A DNA stretch of 24,545 nt from JAFTYO01 sp045644765 (GCA_045644765.1 JAZRHM010000037.1:1-24545); one strand, 5' to 3'; shown: positions 1 to 8,095, counted from the first letter of the stretch. A program made the numbers and translations. Notes: a model not told the origin generated them from the letters alone.

Positions 1-1543
1 TAATGTTTTTAGCTTGAATATAGCTATATTTTGACGTATCAGAATGTATATCATCAGCCGATATCATATTTATAACATATTTGTTTTGGAAATTAATATC
101 TTTTTGGTTTTGTATGTTGTTATAAAGGTTTATTGTTGCACTCTCATTATCATCGCTGACAAAGTTAAATGTGCCGTTATTACCATCTATATAATCATAA
201 AATGTATAACTTCCGCCGTTATTTGATTTAAAGTTAATTATTCCTTCGTTATAAATTGCTTGATATTGTTTATAGTTATTACCTCTTTGAATATAGTTAC
301 CTTGAAACAACACATCATCTTGTAAGCTATCCTCAGAATCTGATGCATCTGCTACAATGGTTATTGTCCCTCTATTATAATTATAAATAGCTCCACCATA
401 GGCATTACTATTTGTTGAAGTTGCACTATTACCCACAAAATCTCCGGTTATAGATGATATTGTACCACCATGATTATTAATCGCTCCACCAGCGGCAGAG
501 TGACCGGTTGCACTATTATTAGTAAAATCTCCGGTTATAGCTTTTATTGTGTTGTTAGAAACATTATAAATAGCTCCACCTTCGGCAGAAGATTTTCCGG
601 TTGCACTGTTGCCCACAAAATCGCCGGTTATAGATTCTATTGTTCTCCAATTATAAACAGCTCCACCATCGGCAGAGTGACCGGTTGCACTATTCCCAAT
701 AAAATCTCCGGTTATAGTTTCTATTGTGCTATGATTAAAAATAGCTCCACCTTCAGCATAAGAGCTTATTGAATTTGCACTGTTGCCGATAAAATCTCCG
801 GTTATATCACCAATTGTACTATTATTATAAATAGCTCCACCATTTGCAGAACCATCTGTTGAAGTTGCACTGTTGCCGGTAAAATCTCCGGTTATAGATG
901 ATATTGTGCTATGAATATGAATAGCTCCACCATAGGCAGAATAACCGGTTGCACTATTGCCAATAAAATCGCCGTTTATAGATGATATTGTATCCCAATT
1001 ATAAATAGCTCCACCTTCGGCTCGAGAATATTTACCAGTTGAAGTTGCACTATTGCCCACAAAATCTCCGGTTATAGATTCTATTGTCCATCTATTATAA
1101 ATAGCTCCACCTTCGGCATAAGAATATTCACCAGTTGAAGTTGCACTATTGCCCACAAAATCTCCGGTTATAGATTCTATTATCCCTCTATTATTATAAA
1201 TAGCTCCACCATAGGTAAAAGAATATTCACCAGTTGAAGTTGCACTGTTACCGATAAAATCGGCTTTCACATTACCGGAAAGAGATGATTGGCGTTCGGT
1301 ATACTTACCCCAAGTAGAATCTTTATTAGTCCAAGTATACTTAAAATATTCATTACCGATTTGGATGGTATTAGTGCCGGCGGAAGTTACTTTTTCCCAT
1401 GTAATGTTTGGGGATTTTGTGGTTGAATTGTTTAAGATTTCTGAAATGCTGATTTCTTCAGCTTTGACCGTGTTAGCACATATAGAAATTGCACAAATAG
1501 CAGTTGTGGCTAACAATTTGTTTCTAAGTATAATTTTATTCAT
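1..1543 (-). CDS. Large exported adhesin/autotransporter-like protein with Pmp-type repeats (partial, C-terminus beyond window)
   Basis: An open frame runs from ATG at 1543 leftwards through base 1 with no stop (at least 514 codons), so only the N-terminal part is seen. The start follows an AAGGAATC ribosome binding site. Residues 1-30 form a signal peptide (basic MNKIILRNK, hydrophobic core, VKA before EE), so the protein is exported. After an ~80-residue lead-in come ten imperfect repeats of 28-33 residues with a GGAIYN motif and an F-x-GN-SAT motif, the two hallmarks of chlamydial polymorphic outer-membrane protein (Pmp) repeats, which fold as a beta-helix in autotransporter passenger domains. 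A non-repeat segment rich in Asn and Ser follows toward the window edge. A C-terminal beta-barrel would be expected beyond the left edge but is not visible. Likely a surface adhesin; the passenger-domain call is good, the autotransporter class is inference. Confidence 0.8.
   Translation of the reverse strand, partial: MNKIILRNKLLATTAICAISICANTVKAEEISISEILNNSTTKSPNITWEKVTSAGTNTIQIGNEYFKYTWTNKDSTWGKYTERQSSLSGNVKADFIGNSATSTGEYSFTYGGAIYNNRGIIESITGDFVGNSATSTGEYSYAEGGAIYNRWTIESITGDFVGNSATSTGKYSRAEGGAIYNWDTISSINGDFIGNSATGYSAYGGAIHIHSTISSITGDFTGNSATSTDGSANGGAIYNNSTIGDITGDFIGNSANSISSYAEGGAIFNHSTIETITGDFIGNSATGHSADGGAVYNWRTIESITGDFVGNSATGKSSAEGGAIYNVSNNTIKAITGDFTNNSATGHSAAGGAINNHGGTISSITGDFVGNSATSTNSNAYGGAIYNYNRGTITIVADASDSEDSLQDDVLFQGNYIQRGNNYKQYQAIYNEGIINFKSNNGGSYTFYDYIDGNNGTFNFVSDDNESATINLYNNIQNQKDINFQNKYVINMISADDIHSDTSKYSYIQAKNI
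360..1262 (-). repeat. Ten Pmp-like GGAI/FxGN coding repeats
   Basis: The reverse complement of GGAGC (in GGTGGAGC, Gly-Gly-Ala) recurs with its right-hand anchor at 390, 483, 573, 660, 744, 834, 924, 1008, 1104 and 1203. Spacings of 84-99 bp are all multiples of three. Each unit reads roughly GGAIYN-x-GTI-x-SITGDF-x-GNSAT with a short variable loop after SAT. Length variation between units is confined to that loop, as expected for a stacked beta-helix rung. Confidence 0.85.
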
Positions 1544-1586
1544 AGTAAGATTCCTTATAATAGTTGCAGTATATATGAAATATTAT

Positions 1587-1738
1587 GCACAAAAACCAAC
1601 GTTTTTGTGCAACAGGTAAAATGTAAGAAAAATTAAAAAATGATTTTTTAAGTTTCTATATTTTTCAAATAGTTAGCTAAAAGCAAAAAAATGCACAAAG
1701 ACAAAAAAACTGCTTGATTTAAACGTTGGTTTTTGTGC
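1587..1738. repeat. 18-bp perfect inverted repeats flanking 116 bp upstream of the adhesin gene
   Basis: The 18-base arm at 1587-1604 (GCACAAAAACCAACGTTT) is matched by its exact reverse complement at 1721-1738. The left arm is also half of a short hairpin: 1587-1596 pairs with 1601-1610 over a 4-base loop. The right arm lies in the loop of a second hairpin, 1705-1714 with 1739-1748. The segment lies 44 bp upstream of the start codon of the surface-protein gene. It could be an invertible promoter segment, a pair of terminators/attenuators, or the ends of a small non-autonomous element. Confidence 0.6.
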
Positions 1739-1825
1739 AGCAGTTTTTAGGTTTTAAGTTCTTGTAAATAAAGTGTTTTTTCAGATTTGTTTTTTATGAA
1801 AAAAATAAGGCAAAACAACAATAAA

Positions 1826-1923
1826 GTCATGCCTCCGAACGGAGTGATGTCAAGGCATCTACCGATTTTTTACACTAATTCGTAGATCCCTTGAATTTTT
1901 TGCAAGCAAAAAATAGGGATGAC
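1826..1923. repeat. Palindromic interspersed element, copy 1
   Basis: Begins GTCATGCC and ends GGATGAC, so the ends are inverted, and contains GGCATCTACC plus a central hairpin in which ATTTTTTGC pairs with GCAAAAAAT at 1895-1913. The inner part (about 1857-1923) is nearly identical to 2037-2103. Size and end structure resemble the interspersed palindromic elements known from alphaproteobacteria such as Rickettsia and Wolbachia; family membership was not tested. Confidence 0.6.
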
Positions 1924-2000
1924 CTTAAAAGAAATTTAAACTAATTCGAAGATCGCTGGACGATTGCTTATCGCAATCGAGCGATGACGATTCTAGTTTA

Positions 2001-2103
2001 TGTCATGCTACCAAAACGGAAAGGTTTGGTCCAAGCATCTACCGATTTTTTACACTAATTCGAAGACCCCTTGAATTTTTTGCAAGCAAAAAATAGGGGT
2101 GAC
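2001..2103. repeat. Palindromic interspersed element, copy 2
   Basis: Begins GTCATGCT and ends GGGTGAC. It shares the GCATCTACC ... ACACTAATTCG ... CAAGCAAAAAATAGGG core with copy 1 but has a different left hairpin. Its last ~21 bases are the seed of the 36-bp tandem repeat that follows immediately. Confidence 0.6.
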
Positions 2104-2208
2104 AAGGTATAAGGATTGCAAGCAAAAAATAGGGGTGACAAGGTATAAGGATTGCAAGCAAAAAATAGGGATAACAAGGTATAAGGATTGCAAGCAAAAA
2201 ATAGGGAT
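2101..2208. repeat. Three tandem 36-bp units derived from the palindromic element
   Basis: Units at 2101-2136, 2137-2172 and 2173-2208 differ by only one or two bases; each starts [G/A]ACAAGGTATAAGG and ends GCAAAAAATAGGG[G/A]T. A partial unit at 2080-2100 is the right half of palindromic copy 2, so the array looks like slippage or tandem amplification of that element's end. Noncoding. Confidence 0.75.
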
Positions 2209-2376
2209 AACCTTAAAAGAGTAAACTAATTCGAAGACACCTTGACCTCGCTTTGCTCGGAGCGATGACAGTTATGGGTGTTCGTTCGGAGCGGTGACAG
2301 TAATAGGTGTTCGCATTACTCACAAAAGGGGGGATTTGGGATTGTCAGTTAAAATTCAAATAGGTATATTTAACTC

Positions 2377-3606
2377 TTAAAAAAGTGTTTTAGCTTTTTT
2401 AAGAAGTTCTTCTTTTGTATCCTTAAAATTATTTTCTATCCAATGTTGTTCTAAAGTTTCTAAGATGTTTTTAATTTTCCCATATTCGTTTAAGCCTAGA
2501 TCAATCAGGTCTTTTCCTTTTAGTGTAAACTCAGGAATGTTAATTTGATTTATGATATCAATGATATCAGTAATGTTTAAATCTGATGTGTGTTGTTTTA
2601 CTAAAGAAAACAGCACTTTATCAATGCAAAAATCTTTATCAAACAAGTAGCAAACTTTGGTTAAATAGTCAGCGTTTGTGATTTTGTTTTCATTAAAAAT
2701 AAATTTACTCCAGTTTACCAAGCGATTTTTTTGTTTTTTTGTAAGATGCAATCTGTCAGCCAAATTTTCAGCCAAAATTTCATCAGGTTGATACAAAATA
2801 AACAATCTTCTTAAGGCATCTGGTTTTAGAGATGTTTCTTTGATTAAATTTTTAGAATTTTCCAATTCTTGAAGATGTCCTTGCATAGGGAGAATGTAGT
2901 CTAATATGTCGTTTTCAAAAATGTATCTTAAGGTTTTAACCACATTGTCGGTAAGCAAGATTTTAAATAGTTCATCTCTGATTTGTTCTATGGCAACTTC
3001 TTTTAAAAGATTTTTATTTTCCACACAAGCTTTTAATGATTTTAAGTTTGGCTCTTCTTTACCGAATATGGAAAAGAAACGGAAAAAACGCATGATACGA
3101 ATCGGCTGTTCTTTTATGCGCTCATCAGGATTTCCGATGAATTTTACAATGCCGTTTTCCAAATCGGCAATGCCGTTATAATAGTCAAAAACGTTGCCTC
3201 GTTCATCAGCATATACGGCGTTTATGGTTAAGTCGCGTTTGGAGGCATCGGCGTTCCAATCATCAGTAAATTCAAATTCGGAAGAAAATTTATATCCGGT
3301 GTTTGTTTTTCTTAATGATGATACTTCAACAATTTTATCTCCGATGACAACACCGGTTGTGGCATATTTTAAGCCTATCGGAACAGTTTTTAATCCGGCT
3401 TCTTGGCAAGCTTCAACCAACTCATCAGGGGAAAGGTCTGTGGCAAGATCTATCTCAAAACCTTGTAATTTTCCGGCTAAAACATCTCTTACGGCACCAC
3501 CGACAAAACGCAAAACTCCGCCTTGGTTTCCGACGGCTCTAAACAATTTTAATATGCTTTTATCTTTAATAATAAGCTCGGGGTTAAGATATTCTGTTTT
3601 AATCAT
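2377..3606 (-). CDS. cca: CCA-adding enzyme / tRNA nucleotidyltransferase
   Basis: Adds or repairs the 3'-terminal CCA of tRNAs in the cytoplasm using CTP and ATP. The 409-residue product has the class II nucleotidyltransferase head: RFVGGAVRDVLAG near residues 33-45, the metal-binding motif in GFEIDLATD (about 49-57), SKRDLTINAVY (about 122-132), and RIMRFFRFFSIFG near 170. An all-helical C-terminal body follows, as usual for the family. Start: the frame could begin at a TTG at 3609, but the ATG at 3606 has an AAGG seven bases upstream and is preferred. Odd point: the first of the two catalytic carboxylates, normally Asp in DxD, is Glu here (codons GAG ATA GAT). Transcribed divergently from the 3709 gene. 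Whether it adds CCA fully or only A, as in bacteria with split enzymes, cannot be read from sequence. Confidence 0.93.
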   Translation of the reverse strand: MIKTEYLNPELIIKDKSILKLFRAVGNQGGVLRFVGGAVRDVLAGKLQGFEIDLATDLSPDELVEACQEAGLKTVPIGLKYATTGVVIGDKIVEVSSLRKTNTGYKFSSEFEFTDDWNADASKRDLTINAVYADERGNVFDYYNGIADLENGIVKFIGNPDERIKEQPIRIMRFFRFFSIFGKEEPNLKSLKACVENKNLLKEVAIEQIRDELFKILLTDNVVKTLRYIFENDILDYILPMQGHLQELENSKNLIKETSLKPDALRRLFILYQPDEILAENLADRLHLTKKQKNRLVNWSKFIFNENKITNADYLTKVCYLFDKDFCIDKVLFSLVKQHTSDLNITDIIDIINQINIPEFTLKGKDLIDLGLNEYGKIKNILETLEQHWIENNFKDTKEELLKKAKTLF

Positions 3607-3634
3607 CAAAAAGCCTTATAAAAATTATAAATGT

Positions 3635-3665
3635 TTGCTTTCTTTTAACAGTTTAAATTTATAAT
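3635..3665 (+). promoter_or_regulatory. Candidate sigma-70 promoter for the IalB-like gene
   Basis: A perfect TATAAT -10 box lies at 3660-3665; a weak -35 (TTGCTT, 3635-3640) is 19 bp away. Because the ATG at 3664 overlaps the -10 box, transcription would begin near 3672, which argues for translation starting at 3709. Confidence 0.5.
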
Positions 3666-3708
3666 GCAACCAAAATTTATTAATGTGTTGATGAATAGGT
3701 ATAATAAA

Positions 3709-4218
3709 ATGATGAAAAATATTTCTTTGATTATGTGTGCTTTAGCTTTTTCTTTTTCAGCTAATGCTATGGAAGCTCCTCGTCATATTGGAGATTATGG
3801 CGATTGGGCTGCTTATGTTTATAAAGAAAATGGTAAAAATGTGTGTTATATGGCGTCAACTCCTAAAAGAGATGAGGGGAGGTATACCCAACGTGGTGAT
3901 ATATATGCCATTGTAACCCATAGACCGGCAGAAAAAAGTTTTGATGTGGTAAATTTTGTTGCCGGATATAACTATAAGTCTGAAGCTAAAGCAACAGTCA
4001 AAATAGGTAAAGAAACTTTTAGTTTATATACTTCCGGCGACAAAGCATGGACTTTTACATTGCAAGATGATAAAAAGCTTGTTGATGCAATGAAACGTGG
4101 TGAAAGAATGATTGTTGACGGAGTTTCCTCAAGAGGAACATCCACTAAGGATACATATTCTTTGAGAGGTTTTATGCGTGCTTACAAAGCAATTAGTGCA
4201 AAGTGTGGTAAAAAGTAA
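3709..4218 (+). CDS. IalB-family exported protein (invasion-associated locus B-like)
   Basis: The 169-residue product opens with a signal peptide (MMKNISLIMCALAFSFSANA, cleavage probably after ANA) and continues GDYGDWAAYVYKENGKNVCYM, a pattern typical of the alphaproteobacterial IalB family, whose members are periplasmic or surface proteins first linked to erythrocyte invasion in Bartonella. Family members often carry a short W-x-AY...CYM motif and a small beta-rich fold; length fits. Two Cys (in VCYM and near the C-terminus, AKCGKK) could pair after export. The start was chosen at 3709 (or 3712) because AGG lies 8 bases upstream and the earlier ATG at 3664 falls in the -10 box. Its stop overlaps the rlmN start by one base (TAATG), so the two are translationally coupled. 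The biochemical role is unknown. Confidence 0.75.
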   Translation: MMKNISLIMCALAFSFSANAMEAPRHIGDYGDWAAYVYKENGKNVCYMASTPKRDEGRYTQRGDIYAIVTHRPAEKSFDVVNFVAGYNYKSEAKATVKIGKETFSLYTSGDKAWTFTLQDDKKLVDAMKRGERMIVDGVSSRGTSTKDTYSLRGFMRAYKAISAKCGKK

Positions 4219-5312
4219 TGAAAAAAGAACTTATTGGTTTATCAAAAAAAGAATTAGAAGAAGAACTTTTGAGCTTGGGAGAAAAATCTTTCAGAGCTAA
4301 GCAACTTTGGCAATGGCTTTATTTTCACGGTCAAACAGATTTTGAAAAAATGACAAGCTTTTCAAAAGATTTAAGACGTAAGTTGGCTGAAAATTATACA
4401 ATTACAAGGCCTAAAGTTGTAGCAAAACAAGTTTCAAAAGACAGAACTTGCAAATGGCTTTTAGAGTTTTCTGACGGTCAGCGTGTTGAAATGGTTTATA
4501 TCCCTGAAGAAGACAGAGGTGCAGTTTGTATTTCAACTCAGGTAGGGTGTGCCGTCGGGTGTAAGTTTTGTCATACAGGAAGTCAGAAGCTTACGCGTAA
4601 TTTGACAGCCGGAGAAATTGTAAGCCAATTTATGGTGGCTCGTGATACTTATGGCGAATGGCCAAGCCCTACAAATGAGGTTAGGTATTTATCTAATATT
4701 GTGGTGATGGGTATGGGGGAGCCTTTGCATAATGTAGACAATGTTGTAAAAGCATTAAACATACTTACCGATGGTGACGGAATTGCCATTTCAAGACGAA
4801 GAGTGACGATGTCTACTTCCGGAATTGCTCCGAAAATTGTGCAAACTTTGGAACAAACAGGTGTAAGACTTGCTATATCTTTACATGCTCCAAACAACAA
4901 AATTCGTTCTCAGATTATGCCGATTAATGATAAGTTTGCTATTGAAGAAGTGTTAAAGGCCTGTCAAGAATATCAATCAAAAGATGGTAGCCGTTATATT
5001 ACTTTTGAATATTTGTTATTAGATGGTATAAATGACACTGTAGAACACGCAAAAGAGCTTGTTGCTTTGATGCAAAAATATAAGCTTAGGGCTTCGTTTA
5101 ACTTAATTCCGTTTAATCCGTGGCCGGGATGTGCATTTAAACCCAGTGAGCCAAAAAATATTAAATCATTTGTCGGTGTGTTGGAAAAAGCTGGTTTTGC
5201 AGCTCCTGTAAGAGTGCCCAGAGGACAGGATATTTTAGCAGCATGCGGACAATTAAAATCTAAAAAGGAACAGGATAAAATATCTGCCCCTGTTGATGTG
5301 GTGCCGGGGTAA
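4218..5312 (+). CDS. rlmN: Dual-specificity 23S rRNA A2503 / tRNA A37 C2-methyltransferase RlmN
   Basis: A radical-SAM enzyme that methylates C2 of adenosine 2503 in 23S rRNA and of adenosine 37 in some tRNAs. The 364-residue product shows the 4Fe-4S motif C111-xxx-C115-xx-C118 (CAVGCKFC), GMGEPL at 165-170, SLHAPNN near 221, and the C-terminal RGQDILAACGQL whose Cys343 corresponds to the catalytic, transiently methyl-bearing residue of the family. Length is normal. It overlaps the upstream IalB-like gene by one base and is followed 20 bp later by a pilin-like gene, all probably on one transcript. Confidence 0.97.
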   Translation: MKKELIGLSKKELEEELLSLGEKSFRAKQLWQWLYFHGQTDFEKMTSFSKDLRRKLAENYTITRPKVVAKQVSKDRTCKWLLEFSDGQRVEMVYIPEEDRGAVCISTQVGCAVGCKFCHTGSQKLTRNLTAGEIVSQFMVARDTYGEWPSPTNEVRYLSNIVVMGMGEPLHNVDNVVKALNILTDGDGIAISRRRVTMSTSGIAPKIVQTLEQTGVRLAISLHAPNNKIRSQIMPINDKFAIEEVLKACQEYQSKDGSRYITFEYLLLDGINDTVEHAKELVALMQKYKLRASFNLIPFNPWPGCAFKPSEPKNIKSFVGVLEKAGFAAPVRVPRGQDILAACGQLKSKKEQDKISAPVDVVPG

Positions 5313-5332
5313 AAATTAGAGGATATTTAGCA

Positions 5333-5941
5333 ATGAGGATTAATCAAATTGGCAGAAGTATGGTCGAAATGCTAGGAGTTTTAGCTGTTATAGGCATGTT
5401 ATCTGTTGGTGCGATTGCTGAATATTCTAAAGTAATGCTAAAGTATAAATTGAACAAACAAGCGACACAGTATAATCAAATTTTATATGCCGTTTATAAA
5501 ACAGATGATTGGGGAAAAATAAGTAATAATATGGTGCCGGTGTTAAAGGCGTTAAATGAAATACCCAAAGAAATGCTTAAAAGCAATGACGGGTATGTTT
5601 ATGATATATTTAACAATAAGATTTCTATAACTTATAATAGTTATTATATGGCTCCAAAGCTTCAAATATACTTAGATTTAAATGAAACAAATGATTCTAT
5701 GGAAAATTGCCGGAATATTTTCTTTATACTTAAAGAATGGCACGAAAATATGTTTGTGATGGAATCTTATGGTACTCTGTCCGGGTCTGGTAGTCAAAAT
5801 TTGCAAGTATATGGTGATCAATATTGTACCAATAATAGGACTTGTCTTGTTAATTTAAGCTTAAGTAAGATAGATAATTTATGCCGAGCACAATTAGGAA
5901 GAGAATTTATGATTCAAATTTATACGGCTGATCGCAGATAG
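5333..5941 (+). CDS. Type IV pilin-like / pseudopilin protein
   Basis: The 202-residue product has a class III (prepilin peptidase) signal: a short leader MRINQIG, cleavage expected after Gly7, then RSMVEMLGVLAVIGMLSVGA. Glu falls at position +5 of the mature protein, as in type IV pilins and type II secretion pseudopilins, followed by the hydrophobic N-terminal helix. The remainder (about 170 residues) is not recognised; four Cys (MENC, QYC, RTC, NLC) could form disulfides outside the membrane. Start: ATG after AGAGGATATTTAGCA. It sits alone between rlmN and recG with no other pilus or secretion genes in view, so the assembly machinery must lie elsewhere. The role (pilus subunit, minor pilin or orphan) is unknown. 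Confidence 0.75.
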   Translation: MRINQIGRSMVEMLGVLAVIGMLSVGAIAEYSKVMLKYKLNKQATQYNQILYAVYKTDDWGKISNNMVPVLKALNEIPKEMLKSNDGYVYDIFNNKISITYNSYYMAPKLQIYLDLNETNDSMENCRNIFFILKEWHENMFVMESYGTLSGSGSQNLQVYGDQYCTNNRTCLVNLSLSKIDNLCRAQLGREFMIQIYTADRR

Positions 5942-6012
5942 TTAAAGTGGTATGTTTTAGATTTATTTTACAAATCAAAAAATATACTTAGGTTGTTTTC
6001 AAAGGAGAAAGT

Positions 6013-8094
6013 ATGCGTCCATCAATTTTAAATTCGCTGTTTGATAATATTGAAAGCTTAAGAGGTATAGGTTCTAAAAGCTTAAAATTTTTGCAAAAAT
6101 TATGCGGAGATAAAATTGCTGATTTGATGTGGCATTTACCATATAATATTGTTGATAGGACATATTCAGAGCAGTTGTTTCATGCTGTTTCGGGTAAAAT
6201 TTGGACAGGTGTCGTTATCGTGAAAGAGCATATAATTCCGCCTACAAAAAAACAACCTTATAAAATTGTGGTAAATGACGGAACAGATGATTTAACTTTG
6301 AACTTTTTCAAATATTATAAAGACAGTTTACAAAAATCTTTGCCGATTGGTGCTAAAAAAACTATAAGCGGTAAGTTGGAGATTTTTAATGGCAAATGGC
6401 AAATGAATCATCCTGATTATATAACAACACCTGAAATGTTTGGCGTGTTAAAAGCTATTGAGCCGATTTATCCGTTGTGCGCCGGTGTTACTAACAAAAT
6501 GATATTAAAGCTAAGAAACGAATGGATAAAAAATGTGCCTGATTTACCTGAATGGCAAGATAAATATTTTTTGGAGCAAAATAAGTTTCCGTCATTTTTA
6601 GATGCAATCAAAACTCTTCATTATCCTAAAAGTTTATCAGATACAGAAAGTAGTAATGTTGCAAAAAAAAGGCTGGTTTATGATGAACTTTTATCTAACC
6701 AACTGGCTTTAGCAATTGTGCGTCAGAGGCATAAAAAACAAGAAGGAAGAAGTATTAAAGGAGATAAAACTTTAAGAACTCAGTTAATACAACATTTGGG
6801 ATTTGAATTAACTGATGCGCAAAAAAGAGTTTTGGAAGAAATTTATCAAGACCAGGAAGCTGCATATAAAATGCTTCGATTGGTGCAAGGAGATGTTGGA
6901 AGCGGTAAAACTATTGTTGCATTTTTGAGTATGTTAAATGTTGTTGAGTGTGGTTTTCAAGCTGCCATCATGGCACCAACAGAAATCTTAGCAAAGCAAC
7001 ATTTTGAAACTATGGGACAATGGGCAAATATATTAGGTATTAACATTGAATTATTAACAGGAAAAATTAAAGGGAAAAAAAGAGCTGAAATTTTAACTGA
7101 CCTCAAAAGCGGAAAAATTGATATCGTTATCGGAACACATGCTTTGTTTACGGAAGATGTGACTTTTAATGATTTAGCTTTTGTTGTAGTTGATGAGCAG
7201 CATCGTTTTGGTGTTAAGCAAAGGTTAGAACTAACAAATAAGGGTAATAAACCTGATATTTTGGTTATGACTGCAACTCCAATTCCCAGGACGCTTGTCC
7301 TAACGCAATTTGGTGATATGGATTATTCTAAAATAGACGAGGTGCCCAAGGGGCGTAAACCGGTTGATACCAGAGTAATGCCGTTAAGCAAAATTAATGA
7401 AATTGTTGAAGCTTTGAAGCGAAAAATGTCAACAGGAAGCAGAGCATATTGGGTTTGTCCTTTGGTTGAAGAATCTGAAAAGACTGATTTAGCTGCTGCT
7501 GAAGAAAGGTATCTTACTTTACATAAAATATTTGGTGATAAAGTTGGGCTTATTCATGGTAAAATGAAAGAGAAAGAAAAAGATGCCGTTATGGAAAAAT
7601 TTAAAAACGGTGAATTTTCAATTTTGGTTGCAACAACTGTCATTGAGGTTGGGGTGAATGTTCCGGAAGCAACAGTTATGATTGTTGAAAATGCTCAACG
7701 TTTCGGCTTGGCTCAGTTGCACCAGTTACGAGGGCGTATTAAACGTGGATTTGAGGCTTCTACATGTATTTTGCTATATGGTTATCCGATAAGTGTTGTT
7801 GCAAGAGAGCGCTTGGAAATAATGAAAAGTAGTGAAGACGGATTTTTGATTGCCGAAAAAGATTTAGATTTGCGCGGTGGCGGTGAAATTTTAGGAACAA
7901 AACAATCCGGATTTACAGAATTTAAACTGGCAGATTTAACCGGGCATAAAGATCTCTTATTTGCAGCTAAAAAAGATGTTGATATGATTTTGGCACAAGA
8001 TAAAAATCTTACTTCCGAAAGAGGAAAAGCTTTAAGAATTTTATTATATTTGTTTGAACAGGATGAAGCTGTAAAAACATATTTAGCAGGTTAA
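6013..8094 (+). CDS. recG: ATP-dependent DNA helicase RecG
   Basis: Remodels stalled replication forks and branch-migrates recombination intermediates. The 693-residue length is standard. An N-terminal OB-fold wedge domain (about residues 60-140) precedes the superfamily 2 helicase core: Walker A GDVGSGKT (293-300), APTEILA (321-327), DEQHRFG (394-400), TATPIPRT (420-427), the late motif VATTVIEVGVNVPEA (about 539-553) and motif VI QLRGRIKRG (571-579). Strong ribosome binding site AAGGAGA. Odd point: motif VI usually reads RGRVGRG, and here Lys577 replaces the second Gly. It runs tail-to-tail with the pyrophosphatase gene with only one base between the stops and no visible terminator, so its transcript probably extends antisense into that gene. 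Confidence 0.97.
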   Translation: MRPSILNSLFDNIESLRGIGSKSLKFLQKLCGDKIADLMWHLPYNIVDRTYSEQLFHAVSGKIWTGVVIVKEHIIPPTKKQPYKIVVNDGTDDLTLNFFKYYKDSLQKSLPIGAKKTISGKLEIFNGKWQMNHPDYITTPEMFGVLKAIEPIYPLCAGVTNKMILKLRNEWIKNVPDLPEWQDKYFLEQNKFPSFLDAIKTLHYPKSLSDTESSNVAKKRLVYDELLSNQLALAIVRQRHKKQEGRSIKGDKTLRTQLIQHLGFELTDAQKRVLEEIYQDQEAAYKMLRLVQGDVGSGKTIVAFLSMLNVVECGFQAAIMAPTEILAKQHFETMGQWANILGINIELLTGKIKGKKRAEILTDLKSGKIDIVIGTHALFTEDVTFNDLAFVVVDEQHRFGVKQRLELTNKGNKPDILVMTATPIPRTLVLTQFGDMDYSKIDEVPKGRKPVDTRVMPLSKINEIVEALKRKMSTGSRAYWVCPLVEESEKTDLAAAEERYLTLHKIFGDKVGLIHGKMKEKEKDAVMEKFKNGEFSILVATTVIEVGVNVPEATVMIVENAQRFGLAQLHQLRGRIKRGFEASTCILLYGYPISVVARERLEIMKSSEDGFLIAEKDLDLRGGGEILGTKQSGFTEFKLADLTGHKDLLFAAKKDVDMILAQDKNLTSERGKALRILLYLFEQDEAVKTYLAG

Positions 8095-8095
8095 T

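Larger units (their letters stand above)
1544..2376. other. Gene-free, repeat-rich intergenic region (833 bp)
   Basis: No credible coding frame is present between the adhesin start and the end of the CCA-adding enzyme gene. The stretch holds two overlapping hairpin/inverted-repeat structures (1587-1748), two palindromic elements of about 100 bp (1826-1923, 2001-2103), a 36-bp tandem repeat (2101-2208) and further short relatives of these repeats (1944-1988 and 2223-2300). It must also contain the promoter of the adhesin gene, whose position is not obvious. Confidence 0.7.

Noticed and set aside
470..772. 100-codon plus-strand frame with ISGYSFYC repeats
   Set aside because: Shadow of the Pmp-like repeats on the minus strand; no signal peptide or ribosome binding site, and the minus frame has both.
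1826..2208. CRISPR-like array
   Set aside because: The 36-bp units abut with no unique spacers, and the larger copies are palindromic elements; no cas gene is in view.
3194..3664. 156-codon plus-strand frame antisense to cca
   Set aside because: The minus strand encodes a clear CCA-adding enzyme across the same bases; no family features in the plus-strand product.
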